Shown piece by piece: positions 11,043 to 23,150 of a DNA stretch of 64,000 nt; within the stretch, counting starts at the first letter, position 1, and the number at the start of each line of letters is the position of its first letter. The DNA comes from Polytrichum commune (lineage: Eukaryota > Streptophyta > Polytrichopsida > Polytrichales > Polytrichaceae), in contig OX485808.1 in NCBI GenBank assembly GCA_950295325.1, positions 18,432,527 to 18,496,526 on the forward strand. Reading direction: 5' to 3'. Under the pieces are notes generated by a model, which saw only the letters and a list, made by a program, of their open reading frames with translations, made no database searches and was not told where the DNA came from. A program made the position numbers and the translations under genes.

Positions 11043-14000
11043 CGAGCTTAGATAATCAATATAAGTGTGTGCCAAGGAGGTCCACCACCTAAGTCTCAAT
11101 TTTTACTTCTTCCACATCCATACACAAATTTATTTGAGATTTAAGCAATTATTCTCCTCCTATGGTCTTCTACTTACATATTTCTAGATTCTAAGACTCT
11201 AACATATAATACCTACTTAACTAGTTGGCAAAGTCACGTACATGCCAAACCCCAAAGAAACCCACAAGATGACCAAATCAAGGTCAACCGCTAACATGGG
11301 CAAATCTAGTGTTTATGAGAACCGGGCACCTACGTAAAAAATAAACAAAATCATGTGTGAACACAACATGGCCACCTCGATTTGCTTTGTGCTAGACATC
11401 TTCATAAATACTTGGCCATTTTCTTAAAGTAGATCCTCACACAAGGCGAGGATGCCTTTGGCATTCCACACACACTAATTGTTTAGCTATTTTTTTGAAG
11501 ACTTTAGTGGAGGGACATACAATTCGGGGGAAGGAAAAAAAACAAAAACATATGTATTTGCTCGAATATGAGCTGCATCAATGTGTTCAATGTTTAGGCA
11601 CTTTGGATTCTAAATGTTTAAAATACCAAGCAAAATTTTGTTACCAAAATAATAAAGCTATAAGGGAGTCGCCAAAATACTTAATTTTTGCATGACCTGC
11701 CCTTGAAGTAGGGTATAAACACATGCCCTTTACATACATAGTAGATATATACGTCTCTTTTCTTTTATGTGTCTTGGTCCAACCCTCTCAATCCATGGCT
11801 CTTTGTGGGATTCTAGTTTCATGGTTGTATTTGTACATACTTGCGATGGAAACTTGTTTGCCTAAGATTCGAAAGAAGACAATGATACCATTTTAAGCAT
11901 TCTACAAGAAATGTTGGTCACTCTAACATTTTAAGCACAACAAGTGTCGTCTTCACCAATAGGTCTAGCAGTTATTGTAGTCCCATGACAATTTCTACAT
12001 ATATTTATCAAATAGCTAACTCATTTTCAATAATTTATTATGCCATGCATAATATTTTATCATAGTCTCGTGTATTCTTTAAAAAATTGGATTTCAAAAT
12101 TTCAACAAATCTCAAAATAATTTGATTAATGCCAACACCGCCTTCATACTATGGTAGTGTAAAAAACAACGACCCAATGGTGGTTGAAGTGCCATATATC
12201 ACCCACATGTGTCATTCCATTTCATGGATAGGGTGGGCCGGTGGAAATGTCGCTCAAGTGACATGCATGGAATAGTTGTCATAATGTTCCACGGAAGTGT
12301 GTATGACCTACGAACGCACATCAACTTTAGACCCTATACTAGATACTACGCCATTTATGCTCTTTAGTGTTACCTACTATTTGGAGTTGCGTTGTGCTAC
12401 AATGGAAGTATTTTTCACATAAAGGTGTTCTTGTTTTATAATGCCCAACCAACCTATTGAACCTCTCAATTCTTTTAAGTATGGAACCTATAGTGAAATA
12501 TCCTAGATGTAGATACACACACATGTTATAAATGTTCAAGGTACTCTTGACCTACATGCTCTAAACATCTATCTAGTTGGATATGCAATTAACTTTTCAA
12601 AGGTGGCGATAAAAATCATCAAAGTTGCGTTATTCATAGAGGGGCTTCCAAGGTCAATTTAGGTGCCCAATTGATTATACTAACTATAAATCCCATATTA
12701 ACCCCTAAAGGCCAAGAATGACTATTTGGTCTAGGCAACCACCTTTGCATGTCCATAGTAGTCTACACGTTTACATCACAATCTCATGAATCATGACAAA
12801 TGGACAGTGAATGTTTTGTGGGAACAAAGTTAATGCTGCAAACATGCCATCCGGAAAGTCATATCCACCATTGGAAGTATATGTTTTTCTTTATTAAGAC
12901 GTTGAATTGGAATGAACTTTCTTAGAATGTCTTTGGAAGATTTGGACTTGGGACTGTATGTTTAATCATGTGAGATATAAATATATTGCTTAGGAACTAT
13001 TTAGACGGTATAAACATTCACCATAATTCTTAGGCACACATGTGTTAATAGGATGGTTGGATTTGCACCCACTTCTCGTAGCATATAAAATATGTAATCA
13101 ATGCAAAATGATTAGCAAATCCAAATTGTGCCCGTAGCCATTTGGCTTATAATTTTCAGAGCTCACATGATCTTATTCACTATCAAAACAAAGATATTTG
13201 TGCTCATTGAGTGGTTATATAGGTCTCCCATTCATGTCGACCATTAAGCCTAGAATAGCTAGCATATTTTGAGCGTGTAGTGCAAATTCTTTTTAAAACA
13301 ATTATTTTGGGTATCCATTCTTAGACCCACGCCTCACCACATACCAATCAAACATATGTGTATATTTAAAGAAGTTTTATTATTCTCTAGCCATGTGTGG
13401 AAACCATGATATATTTCTCATTCATACATATATTCTACCACAACTCCTCAATGTCCAACTAATTGCTACACTATTTATGGCATTTAGTGTCACTTGCATT
13501 ATAGTGTCACTTATCCGAATATGAGGCATATGTTAGGTTACACTTCCGACCAACAACTTGATAAGTGTAACCTTGTAACACTTGATGTTTGTGTGGTTTC
13601 TCTTGCAATTGATTTTTCAATTTGTGCCAAAAAAAAGAAAGATGTCTGTGTGCTTGGTAACACCTATTATGAGGTCTATGCTTAGGTTACACAATGATCA
13701 ACAAGTTGACCGTAAGTATAAACTTATAACATTGCACATTCATATGCACAATAATATCCTCCACTTGCATACTAAACATAAAACTATATTCCCAAGCACA
13801 CTCCAAAGTGTTAAGCTATATATCATATTGTAATAGTCATGCATTTCAAGTAACTACTCATGTTGACAAATACTGGGTATACTTATATTGGACAAATACT
13901 TATGTAAAAAATACCTCCCGTATCAAGAAACGAGACTCGCAGCCTTGCAGTGCGGATCGGAAGGTCGATGATTACCGCCGCAGTAACTGGATGAAATAAT

Positions 14001-14090
14001 GATAATCCCGCAAGCAACTCACCGTCAACCCAACCACGTCCAACTTAGACCCAACCAGCCAGGGAAGCCACATGAGCGGTTGCGGGCAAC
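11043..14090. other. Intergenic repeats, no gene recognised
   Basis: TIR-family ends occur at 12343-12370 (GCCATTTATGCTCTTTAGTG) and 13465-13492 (ACTATTTATGGCATTTAGTG). 13040-13370 is homologous to 59470-59730 (shared TTAGCA..ATCCAAAT.GTGC and GTAGCCA). All reading frames are short and unsupported. Confidence 0.45.
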
Positions 14091-14399
14091 ATGCAACCTG
14101 CTCTCGACAACGACAAAGAGTCCCGGGGTGGTTGTACTTGGGTTCCCTTTTTGCAACTAGTTTTATCAATTTGTGCCAAAAAAAATAACAGGAAAAAGAC
14201 AACGACAAAGAGAAGGGCTGAACACATGGCTGGGCACCAACCAGTACACGAGTTCCTTGGAGACAAGAGTTTCGGCATCCAACAAAGAATGAGTGTATGG
14301 GTTGGTTCGCCCAAATCGACTTCCAAGACCTGGGGTAAACCCCCTTGAAAGACCCGGGCCGAAAGAGTAAAAACAAAAACCGAACACGGCAATAAAACA

Positions 14400-15222
14400 A
14401 ATCGGTAAAAAATGTTTTATTACCGTGTCGAGTTAAAGGCACTCAGTGTGTGTGGGGTAAAACACAAGAGTGAATTTTATTACCGCATTGTGCAGCTTGC
14501 GCGGTGGCTTGGCTTGGCTGTGGCCACTTTACCTTTTGTTACTGCGTTGGTGGGCCGGCTGGCTGGCTGGCTCGGAGGGGCTGGAACAGGAGGTGCGGGG
14601 CAGCAAAGGTGGGAATGTGGGGGAGCTTCGACTCGGTGTGTGGCGGTGACTTTCGCAGCAAGCGGCAGGGGGCCTGACGTTGGAGTCCAGATTGGGAAGA
14701 GTTTCCTCTAGTCGTCGCCGTCTCCCTGTGCACTGATGAATGGTGAGCAGGCTTACGATCCCTAAGTGGGGAAGTAAGTAAGTAGGTAAAAGACTGTTGG
14801 AAGTATTTGGCGTTGCCTGCATCTCCCGGCTGGCGTGCGAGGGGAATCTTGGGCCACGTCTTCCCATCACAGCTGCTGCTGCTGCTGCGGCTCCCACAAC
14901 CGAAACCAAAACAAAGCAGCAGACCAGGAGGAGGAGCTCAGCTTGGAATCTAAGTAGATCTCCCATCACAGGCTGCGGGGTTGCTCATTCCTGCGGGACG
15001 GCTGCCCGCGAGCTTGGAGGAAGAGTGTGTTGGGAGAAGGTGGTGGATGGTGGGACATTCATTCATTAGCAAGGAGTGGAAATTATTATGAAGGGCAGGG
15101 TGGTGGTGGCTGCTGATGCTGCCGTGGAGACTGCGAGAGAGTCATTGAGTAAGTGGTCGCGATTTGGTGCAACTGCTATATGAGTGAGTGAGTGAGTTAC
15201 TGGCGATAGAACGTAAGTTGCG

Positions 15223-15291
<69 letters not shown>

Positions 15292-15560
15292 GGATTACCT
15301 AGACTTGAGCCTGGCGAGTTGCGCGCACGTTGTTGAGTGGCCCGGAATTTGTGGCAAGGCAAGAAGAAGAAGGGGGAGAAGAAGAAGAAGCTGCTTTGTA
15401 TGTGTGTTGGACGTGGGCATCTGCATCTGCATTTTGGGTTTGAGAGGAGAGAGAGAGAGGAGGGAGCGTTTGGTACTTTTACCGGTGCACGACGTGTTAT
15501 TGTGTTCATCTCCTACCGAGGTAATAAGTTATTTATAGATCCCGCCTGCCACTTTTGCTT
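14400..15560 (+). promoter_or_regulatory. GC-rich upstream block and probable promoter of the O-fucosyltransferase gene
   Basis: Base composition rises sharply at about 14450-15750 relative to the AT-leaning flanks. The block holds a CTG/CAG-rich run near 14872-14892, GAGT repeats (15180-15197), a 70-bp GA tract (15222-15292) and a TATA-like TTATTTATAG at 15529-15538. Long frames here on either strand (for example 14529-14969 minus and 15188-15538 plus) come from low-complexity sequence and are not called. GA-rich tracts beside promoters are common in plants. The transcription start is inferred, not seen. Confidence 0.4.
15222..15292 (+). repeat. GA microsatellite
   Basis: An almost uninterrupted (GA)n run with two AAA interruptions. 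It probably belongs to the core promoter or transcribed leader region of the downstream gene. GAGA-type tracts are known binding sites for plant BBR/BPC factors; the link here is inference. Confidence 0.9.
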
Positions 15561-15587
15561 CCGGGCCGTTTGAGCTTTTTGCTCTCG

Positions 15588-15755
15588 ATGGTAGGTAGTG
15601 GTGTTTCTTCTTCTTCATCTCGCCCTCCTGCCCTCGCTCCCACGCTCCCTCCTTCCTCCCCTCCGCAGTTTGGCACAGATTTGGCAGATCCCGCGAGTTT
15701 GCATCAGCAGTGCATGATTGCATGCGGGGGTGCTGGCGAGAGATCTTGGTGGTGA
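15588..15755 (+). other. Possible upstream ORF in the leader
   Basis: ATG at 15588 opens a 55-codon frame (Ser/Pro-rich, MVGSGVSSSSS..) that closes with TGA at 15755. It lies just after a TATA-like box and in CT-rich leader-like sequence. If the transcript begins near 15560 this would be the first AUG of the unspliced leader. It may instead be partly intronic. No conservation can be judged. Confidence 0.25.
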
Positions 15756-17815
15756 AGCTACCAATTTGGTGAAGCTCCAAACTTTTCATGTGTGCATTTT
15801 CAGTCTGCCTTACAAATGCACCTCGTTTTGAATCACCAATGAGGGTGACTCCTTCCCCTAGTCCCTCAGATAGCGAGGGATTGTTTCCTGGAGTTGGTTA
15901 TGTTACTTTTGGTAAACATTTCAAGGTCAAGATGAAAGTCTTAGATTTATCCCCTCACCTATCCCAGTGCCACATCTGCACTCTCCTCCCGAAGCTCAGA
16001 CAGAAAATTAGAGCCTTCAAAATTGCTCCTACCACACCAACCTCGGAATCGATGTGTGTAACGTGTAGGATTAGTCTTCGAATCACAGTTACCACCTTAT
16101 TTTCTAAAGACATGTTGGTGATGGTCCACTAGACATGATTTTCATTAACCAACCCTAGGTGGGGGAGTTTTCTTACTAGAGTGAGCTTTAGTGGTGTTTG
16201 ATACCCTTATGATCCCTTTTTGGAGGTCAGATCGGCTCTCATTTTTGACTTCTTGTCATTATGACAAGATATTCGCTTATGGGATAGTGTCAAGTATTTG
16301 ACCCCTGAAGCGCCCGCAGTTTGGATTCTAATAATCCTTTGTGCCCACTGGATTTCTTTTCCCAGGCTTGATCGGTGCACATTCTGCTGTAATCATGACG
16401 AGAAGGAGATGATGATGTGCGTTTTTTTTGGGTGGTCTCACGCACTCCATCTCTGAAACGTCCACACATTTCCCCTAGCTATGTATCAATGATTTTATCT
16501 AGGCTTGGTGCAGCTGGCAAGGACATCCTGGTGACATTCCTCTTGATTTAAGAATTCTTTACCTGCCAGCAAATGGGGTTTCTCGATAGTTTACATTACT
16601 GCTTACATCAAATCCTAAAAACACTCTGAAACCCTTTTGGCAGATCTTAGATCTTACTTCCACTAGTTTCCTGAATTCTGTGACTACATGAGACTCAAAA
16701 TCCAAGTCTTTGCGTCCCATTACATCTGGCTGTCCTTCTATGTTTCGGTCTGCACTGCCCCATTTGTGGGTTGGAAATACAACCTTTTCATAAGCTAATG
16801 AAGTCAAGTTTGATTGACTTCATTAGTGATGTTAACAGATCTTTGGGTTTCTCTTCATCTGTGAGCTTCCTGGGAAGTGACCCGTGGTCATTTTCTGTTC
16901 ATGCTTCACTCTCATCTGGAATCAGCAGTTCTTCAAATTTTTTTTCATGCAGGTTGCAGAGACTTTGTACCTTTAATTTGCCACCTGAATCTTATCGCAG
17001 AAGTAGTCGTGCACAGCAATGCTAGTTGTTGAAGACATCAATTTCGCTGACGCTAATTCCTGGAGCTTATCTCTAGCTTGATTTTTTGGCAATGTGCAGT
17101 TTGCGAAGCACTCGCGCAGTGAGGATCGGATTCTCTCAACCTTCAAAATCATGATTGTCAACATAAACCACGTAAATGCCACCAGTGGAACTTGGAGCTA
17201 AATGCAAGTGCTACAACTCTTGCTGTATTATTTTTCTGGTGGATTTCCTATTAAGTTAATTCTTAGCATATTTGATAGCGCTGAATGCAACTGAAATGTG
17301 TCTTCGTCGCCCCGTGCGCAGACTCCTTTGCTGATATAACGTTCTGATAGGGGGTTATCTCGTTGGATGGTGACCCTTGTCAATCTAATGAGTTGGAGCA
17401 TCATCTTCTTCTCACTTCTTTAAAATTTTAGCTTTGTGACTTATCTCAAGGGCTTAAAACATTTTGGAATTGGTTTACTGAGCATGAAGGGTGGTATGTA
17501 TGCTACAGTTTCGACTGGACACAATATAGAGAGACGTCGAGTATATCTGTAAATTGGTGGATGGTGCACCTTCAGAATCACATCATTTGCAACAGAATTG
17601 AAGATTGCTGTGCTCAGTAGAATCAGTTATTAGTTATTATGTGATCAAATTCTGTATTGGGCAGATAGATAGAGTAGTATTTTGTGTAAACGCGATTGAA
17701 GCGTGCTGATTAGCTGGAGCCCACTTTGGTCATAAACGTCCAACTGGATTGTCAGTACCCACCAGTCTGTGCCGCGGGCACGGGGGTGGGAGAAGACACT
17801 GGAAACTCCGAGGAG
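15756..17815 (+). other. Leader or leader intron of the O-fucosyltransferase gene
   Basis: About 2 kb lies between the GC-rich block and the first coding ATG. Many pyrimidine-rich AG acceptors (for example before 15803, 16952, 17098 and 17323) and GT donors (15521, 15591) are present, so a spliced 5' UTR is plausible. Exon boundaries cannot be fixed without transcripts. The 114-codon frame at 15788-16132 has no recognisable domain. Confidence 0.35.
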
Positions 17816-20800
17816 ATGGGCTCAACATGGGGGTCTTCCCCCAATAATAATACTTCGGAGGTTGCATCCTCCTTAGCTAATAATAACAATCCCAGAGGAG
17901 ACTTTGCTCATGTGCTCCTGAGCCCTCGAGTTGGGGGTGGCAACACCCCCATGCATCCCATGAGCAGAAGGGCCCTGTCAGCAAAGCGGATGCCTGTGCC
18001 TGAACCCTTTCTTAAATTGTTCAAAACCAGTTCTAGTACTAGCACTAGTCCTAGTAAAGATGGGGGAGGAGATGGGGGGAATGGCTCTACATTTGAGTCA
18101 CTCCCGCGAGGTGATAGTAAAAAAATGCCCAAGAAAGAGCAGGGCTTTATGACAAGGTTGGTTGAATATGTTGGTGGCCTCAACTCAAGCAGGGACTTTC
18201 CAGCGTCGAGTACCAAGAGGAACTGGCGACATTCGGCTTTTTTCCTCTCTGCTCTTCTCGTCTTTACATTTTTATTGGTGAAAGTACTCTCTGCTGCATG
18301 GCTCGGTGTCGAGCAGCAAACCTCATCAATCACCAAGGTACCTATTTTGAAGAGTTCTTTCTTGTTAAATTGTGCAAACTTAGCAAGTATGTTGTCTACA
18401 TATATATAGAAGTATGTTCTAGCTCATAACAATGCAATTCGGTCAATGGGTTCTGTGGTCTTTAATGAGATCTTGTGATGATGTCTCGTGCTGTGGTGTA
18501 TGAATACCCTTGTCTCATCTTGTGATGAATTTGCAGTCAATTACCAGGTGTAGGGTATAATTTGCTCATATGAGATTTTCTTGTGTTTGGAGCTTATCTG
18601 TCAATGTTCACAGCTATATTGCTTCATATTTTTTTCTTAATGTATTCCTGACATGTTCTTCGCCTACACAGTTCAAAGAGGAAGTCATTCTTCTGAGTGG
18701 GATTAAGGTGGACGTCATGAATTCAATTGAGGATAAGGGAAGTCATGCATTGGCGCTCACCTCTGATTTGAAGAGTCACCGAAAGGGGCATAAAGGGAAT
18801 CACTCGAAGGTATTTTTCAATCTATATGTGCTATGTCCAATTGGTTCAATTAGGCTGTTGACTGGGAATTGGTCTCAGGTAATTGGCACAATTTCCTCTT
18901 GTCTAGGAAGTGTTGTTATTTACCTCTTTTGTTGTGTATCTTGTGTAGAGATTTTTCTCACTACAAAGTGGGCTTGTGATTTGCAGGCAAATATATTATG
19001 GGCTGGTGAGCTTTGGACAAAGCCAGACAGCCACAAATTTGAGCAGTGCATTGAACATCCCAAGGGCTCAAAGAGTAAGAAATGCAACTCTATGTTTTCT
19101 GGACCACCTCACATATGTACATGTGCAAAAACATGCCAAATTCAATCGGCAGGATTTTGTTTCTGTTATGATTCCGATGAGGCAGCCTGGAAAAGAAATT
19201 AAGGATTGTAGGATGCTGCCTTCTACATTCTTTGCAGTGTTATAGACAAAGTCCTTACGTTTTGTAATTCTGATTTACAGGACCTGGGAAGAAATCAAAT
19301 GGATACCTACTTGTCAATGCAAATGGTGGTTTGAACCAAATGCGAGCAGGGGTGAGTGCTGATACTAATTAACAATATTTCTTGAGTTGCAGTGTTTCCC
19401 CTTTTTAGTATGCTTAAATATTGTTGACAATTAGTTGGCTCTCATACTGGTAGTTCATGGTTTGCAGATTTGCGATATGGTGGCCATTGCTAGACTTATG
19501 GGTGCCACACTTGTTGTTCCCACTCTTGATCACAGCTCTTTCTGGGCGGATCCTAGGTAAGCATTATATCTGGTGCAGGGCAGATTTGAACTTTTGTTAT
19601 TTCTTTTTTGCAAGAATTCTCACAATAATTAAGGTAAGGTTTGCTTTATGGGTTACTGTAATTTTGTGGCAACATGGTTCTGTATTGAAAAAAACAATTC
19701 TCTAGAAATGACTATCTTTTGTTTGTGATGTTTGTTTGTGCAGTGAATTTAAGGATATCTTTGATATGAAGTATTTCATTCAGTCACTCCAGGACGATGT
19801 ACATATTGTGGAGGCATTGCCTGCAGAATTTGCCAACATTGAGCCTGTCACAAAGGCTCCAGTTTCTTGGTCAAAGGTAATTTCGGAGAAACTTGCACTT
19901 GTCAAAGTCTGTTGAGGCATTGTTTTAGGGTAACCCTAAACCACATATATTTTATTTTAAATTAAGGAATAATATCCACATGTAAATGTGGGAATATGAT
20001 CGTTTTTTCTGACATTGCAGAGTACCTGATATTCTGATTGTTCCTATGTGCACCAGGCACCCTACTATTGGGATGAAATAACTCCAATACTGAAAGAGAA
20101 CAAGGTCATTTATTTCACCCATGCGGACTCAAGACTTGCAAATAATGATTTGCCAGATGACATCCAGAAGCTGCGTTGCCGTGTCAATTATGGGGCTCTC
20201 AAATATGCAGAGCCCATAAGACAGCTGGCGGATACTCTTATCAACCGCATGCAAGAAGACAGTCCTTACATAGCTTTGCATCTCAGGTGCGGAGAACTCA
20301 CTTTGGAGAAGTATTAGAGTTATGCTCTAACTCAACAAGACTTTCGGTCCGGTGTTCGTAGTTTGGTATACAAGACCTTCCTTGTTGGGTAACTTTTTCG
20401 TACATGCTCACAGGTAGTATGGAGTGTTGAATGAATTCTATATTGGTTTATTGAGGTCCAAACTCAGTTTGTCATGCTAATAGGTGCTAACATGAGTTTG
20501 TCCACAATGAATCAAAATAGGTTGCTTCTCATTCAAATTAACACTACCTTTGAGCATTCAACACAAGCGTAAGCATATTATTGATATAGCATGCAAAACA
20601 ACCCATGGATTCTTAGGGGATCAATTCTTGACGAAAAGTCCCATTGAGTTTTAAGTATTATTTTTTTGTTACTAACCTCTAATCCCCATATGCAGGTTTG
20701 AGAAAGACATGCTAGCCTTCACAGGGTGTGCACATGGGCTTTCCAGTGAGGAAGCGGAGGAGCTAAAGCAGATGCGTTATGAAGTGAAGCATTGGAAAGA

Positions 20801-22034
20801 GAAGGAGATAGATGGGGAGGAGAAACGTAAGCTAGGAGGTTGCCCCCTTACCCCGCATGAGACAGGGCTACTACTGAAAGCGTTGGGTTATCCTTCGTCA
20901 ACAAAAATCTACATTGTTGCAGGTGAGATTTATGGGAATGGTAGCATGGATTCTCTTGTGAAAGCATTCCCAGAAATCTACAGTCATGCCACGCTTGCGA
21001 CTCCCATGGAGCTTGAGCCTCTTAAGAAGTATCAAAATCGTCTCGCGGGGTTGGACTACATGGTGGCATTGGAGAGTGATGTTTTTGTATTCACCTATGA
21101 TGGGAATATGGCCAAGGCTGTCCAAGGGCATCGGCAATTTGAAGGATATAGGAAAACTATCAACCCTGACAGGTAAAATTGCATTTCGCTGATCATTGTC
21201 TTGCACATGCTGAGGAATATATTCTATGGTTTAAACTAGTTGTTATCTTTAGTATTTGCAGGTCTTTTAGGCCACAGAAGGCGGATTGGTAGCATGTTTT
21301 GTGCATATTAGAGTTATGAATTTCCTACATGTCTACTTTTGTGTATTAGGTCTGTGGCCCTAAAATGGAAACTTTTAGGTCTGCATCCACTTCTAGGGTA
21401 TAGTAGGAGATGATGAGCTGATCCAAATGGATGCCGTACCCATTTTCCTCTTAATTTCTGGAGTTCATATGATTATTTTTCTTCATTATTGAAGAGAAGA
21501 TTCTCTTATGTCGTAAATGATCATGTATGTCCGCCCAATTATGTCCTCTATTGATCTTCAAAAAGTTTTTAGCACTTACTTCAATCACTTTTAAAAAGGT
21601 CTTCTTGGTGTCTGGTCTTGGATCCACACACATGCACCAAATTTGACCTGTGTACATTAAGTGGCTCAAATGCCTGTTTTGTTCTTTTTTTGTTTTGTCC
21701 ACCTTGATTACAGAAGGATCAGAGGTATGTGCGAGGTAAGTTGTTTGTTTCAGGTCTGGCACCCTGTTTTTGTTGAGTTGTCTTTGACATGAGAATGGAT
21801 TCTTTGTGCAGAGAGAAATTTATAAAGCTAGTAGACCAATTTGAAGCAAGTGCAATTCAATGGCAAGAATTTGAGAAGGAGGTGCGGAAGATCCACATTA
21901 GTCGAACGGGAGCCCCACACTTTCGGGAGGTTGGGGAGCTTCCTAAACTAGAGGAGAACTTTTATTCCAACCCATATCCAGGTTGCATCTGTGAGAAGAA
22001 ACCTCACAGTCGGCGGCTTCTCAAGAGGCCTTGA
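17816..22034 (+). CDS. O-fucosyltransferase family protein (GDP-fucose protein O-fucosyltransferase fold)
   Basis: Nine exons: 17816-18337, 18672-18809, 18987-19074, 19281-19351, 19468-19556, 19744-19876, 20057-20286, 20696-21172 and 21812-22034. Every intron is GT..AG, the phases match and the sum is 1971 nt (656 residues plus TGA). ATG 17816 is the first in frame after the stop at 17711. A Ser/Asn/Gly-rich N-terminal region (about residues 1-135) is followed by a single membrane segment near 140-163, giving a type II Golgi-like topology. The family blocks follow: [18 protein letters not shown] (256-273), [29 protein letters not shown] (422-424) with [49 protein letters not shown], and the C-terminal NPYPGCIC. 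In the family the HLR arginine and GGLNQMR loop bind GDP-sugar. Donor and acceptor for this member are unknown; plant relatives include rhamnosyl- and fucosyltransferases acting on wall glycans. No damage is seen. Confidence 0.93.
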
Positions 22035-22498
22035 TCAGGGATTTGCAAGCAAACAATCCAAACATTTGCAAACCAAGTTGCCTACTAAGGTTGTACTTTA
22101 TCTATCCAGTCAGATAACAACATTGGGAGCAGGGCTTAGGACTGACGGATCTTACAGAACAATCAATGCGAGGGTTGGAAGGGGTTTATAGCTACAATTT
22201 GCACGACAAACAAAGCCGCAGTTTCTAGCTATGTATTCCTTCAATCGCGACATTTTTTCGTAGGTTTAGCACAAAAAGCTTACTGCCTCGTTACATACAT
22301 AACGGTCTCGATGATGTGTCGCTGTGCCCCCAACGCCCCCAACACGATGAGTCTTCTAGTTTTTAATTCAGTGCTGACCAACCGCCACAGCCAAGCTATG
22401 GGTTGAGGGCTGGTGTTGGTCAATAGCAGTTGACCCCTTCCTTGAGCACTTTGTGCTCATCTCAAGCATTTGTTCCTGCCCACTTCAAGTGTACATCA

Positions 22499-22504
22499 AA
22501 TAAA
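22499..22504 (+). terminator. Candidate polyadenylation signal AATAAA
   Basis: AATAAA lies 465 bases after the TGA at 22034, in AT-rich 3' flank of the O-fucosyltransferase gene. Plant signals are loose, so this is only the best canonical candidate. Confidence 0.35.
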
Positions 22505-22806
22505 AGGGCTCAAATTGTCGTCCAAGGGCACAAACACAGTAACCAGCTCCAGGTTATTCTTCACTTGTGTGTTTTTGTTTTGTTTGCTGCAATCAGCTTG
22601 GTCTTTAGTTTTGACATGCCTATCTTGCTTTGTGGAGTACATTTTGGTACATATATTCAAAACCTTCACCTGATATGTTATCCTATTTACATTTAGGGGG
22701 CTTGAAATGCTGGGTAAATAATCTGGGTTTAGGGTTATGTGTTGGTTTTGGGTGTGATCACCTCAATATTTTCAAACTTTCTAGAGCTCTTTCTGGTGAC
22801 TGTATG

Positions 22807-23150
22807 AGGGTATGCGGTTGTTATTCGGTTAGTTTTTCTTGTTTTCCATCTTCTATTATCAGATTTAGGTCGTCAAATTTGTGCTGCATAAGCAATTCTT
22901 TGGTGAAACATCAACAAAAACCAGATATAAAAACCAAGGTCTCCTGATTTAGTTATGCCTATCGCAATTGCACTTTTGTTGATTTCTTAACTGAATACAC
23001 GGGTTTCCTCGACTGTGTTCACTATGGAGTGTGGAGTACTTCATAAACTTGAAGACGTGGTCCGATCTCTTGTAAACAAAAGTCTTCTATGGTGTTTGTT
23101 TTCTGATCCCCACCTAACCACGTACCAATCAAGTATAGGTGCCCGATTTC
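22807..23150 (+). repeat. Dispersed ~340-bp repeat (GTGGGTG..TTCGGTT family), copy 1
   Basis: It shares order and wording with 39221-39532 and 40158-40510 (+), 50110-50430 (-) and partial copies at 33690-33845, 35460-35600, 41204-41315, 48905-49080 and 53519-53610. Landmarks are GAAACATCAACAAAAACC, TGTGTTCA, TGGTGTTTGTT and ACCAATCAAGTATAGGTG. No inverted ends, tRNA-like head or coding frame is apparent, so the class is unknown. Confidence 0.65.

Noticed and set aside
14529-14969. 146-codon minus-strand frame with a hydrophobic, signal-like start and Ala run
   Set aside because: It lies in GC-rich low-complexity sequence (CTG/CAG run, Ser/Pro-rich tail), has overlapping frames on both strands and shows no domain.
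15188-15538. 116-codon plus-strand frame rich in Arg/Glu
   Set aside because: The Arg/Glu pattern is the translation of the GA microsatellite.
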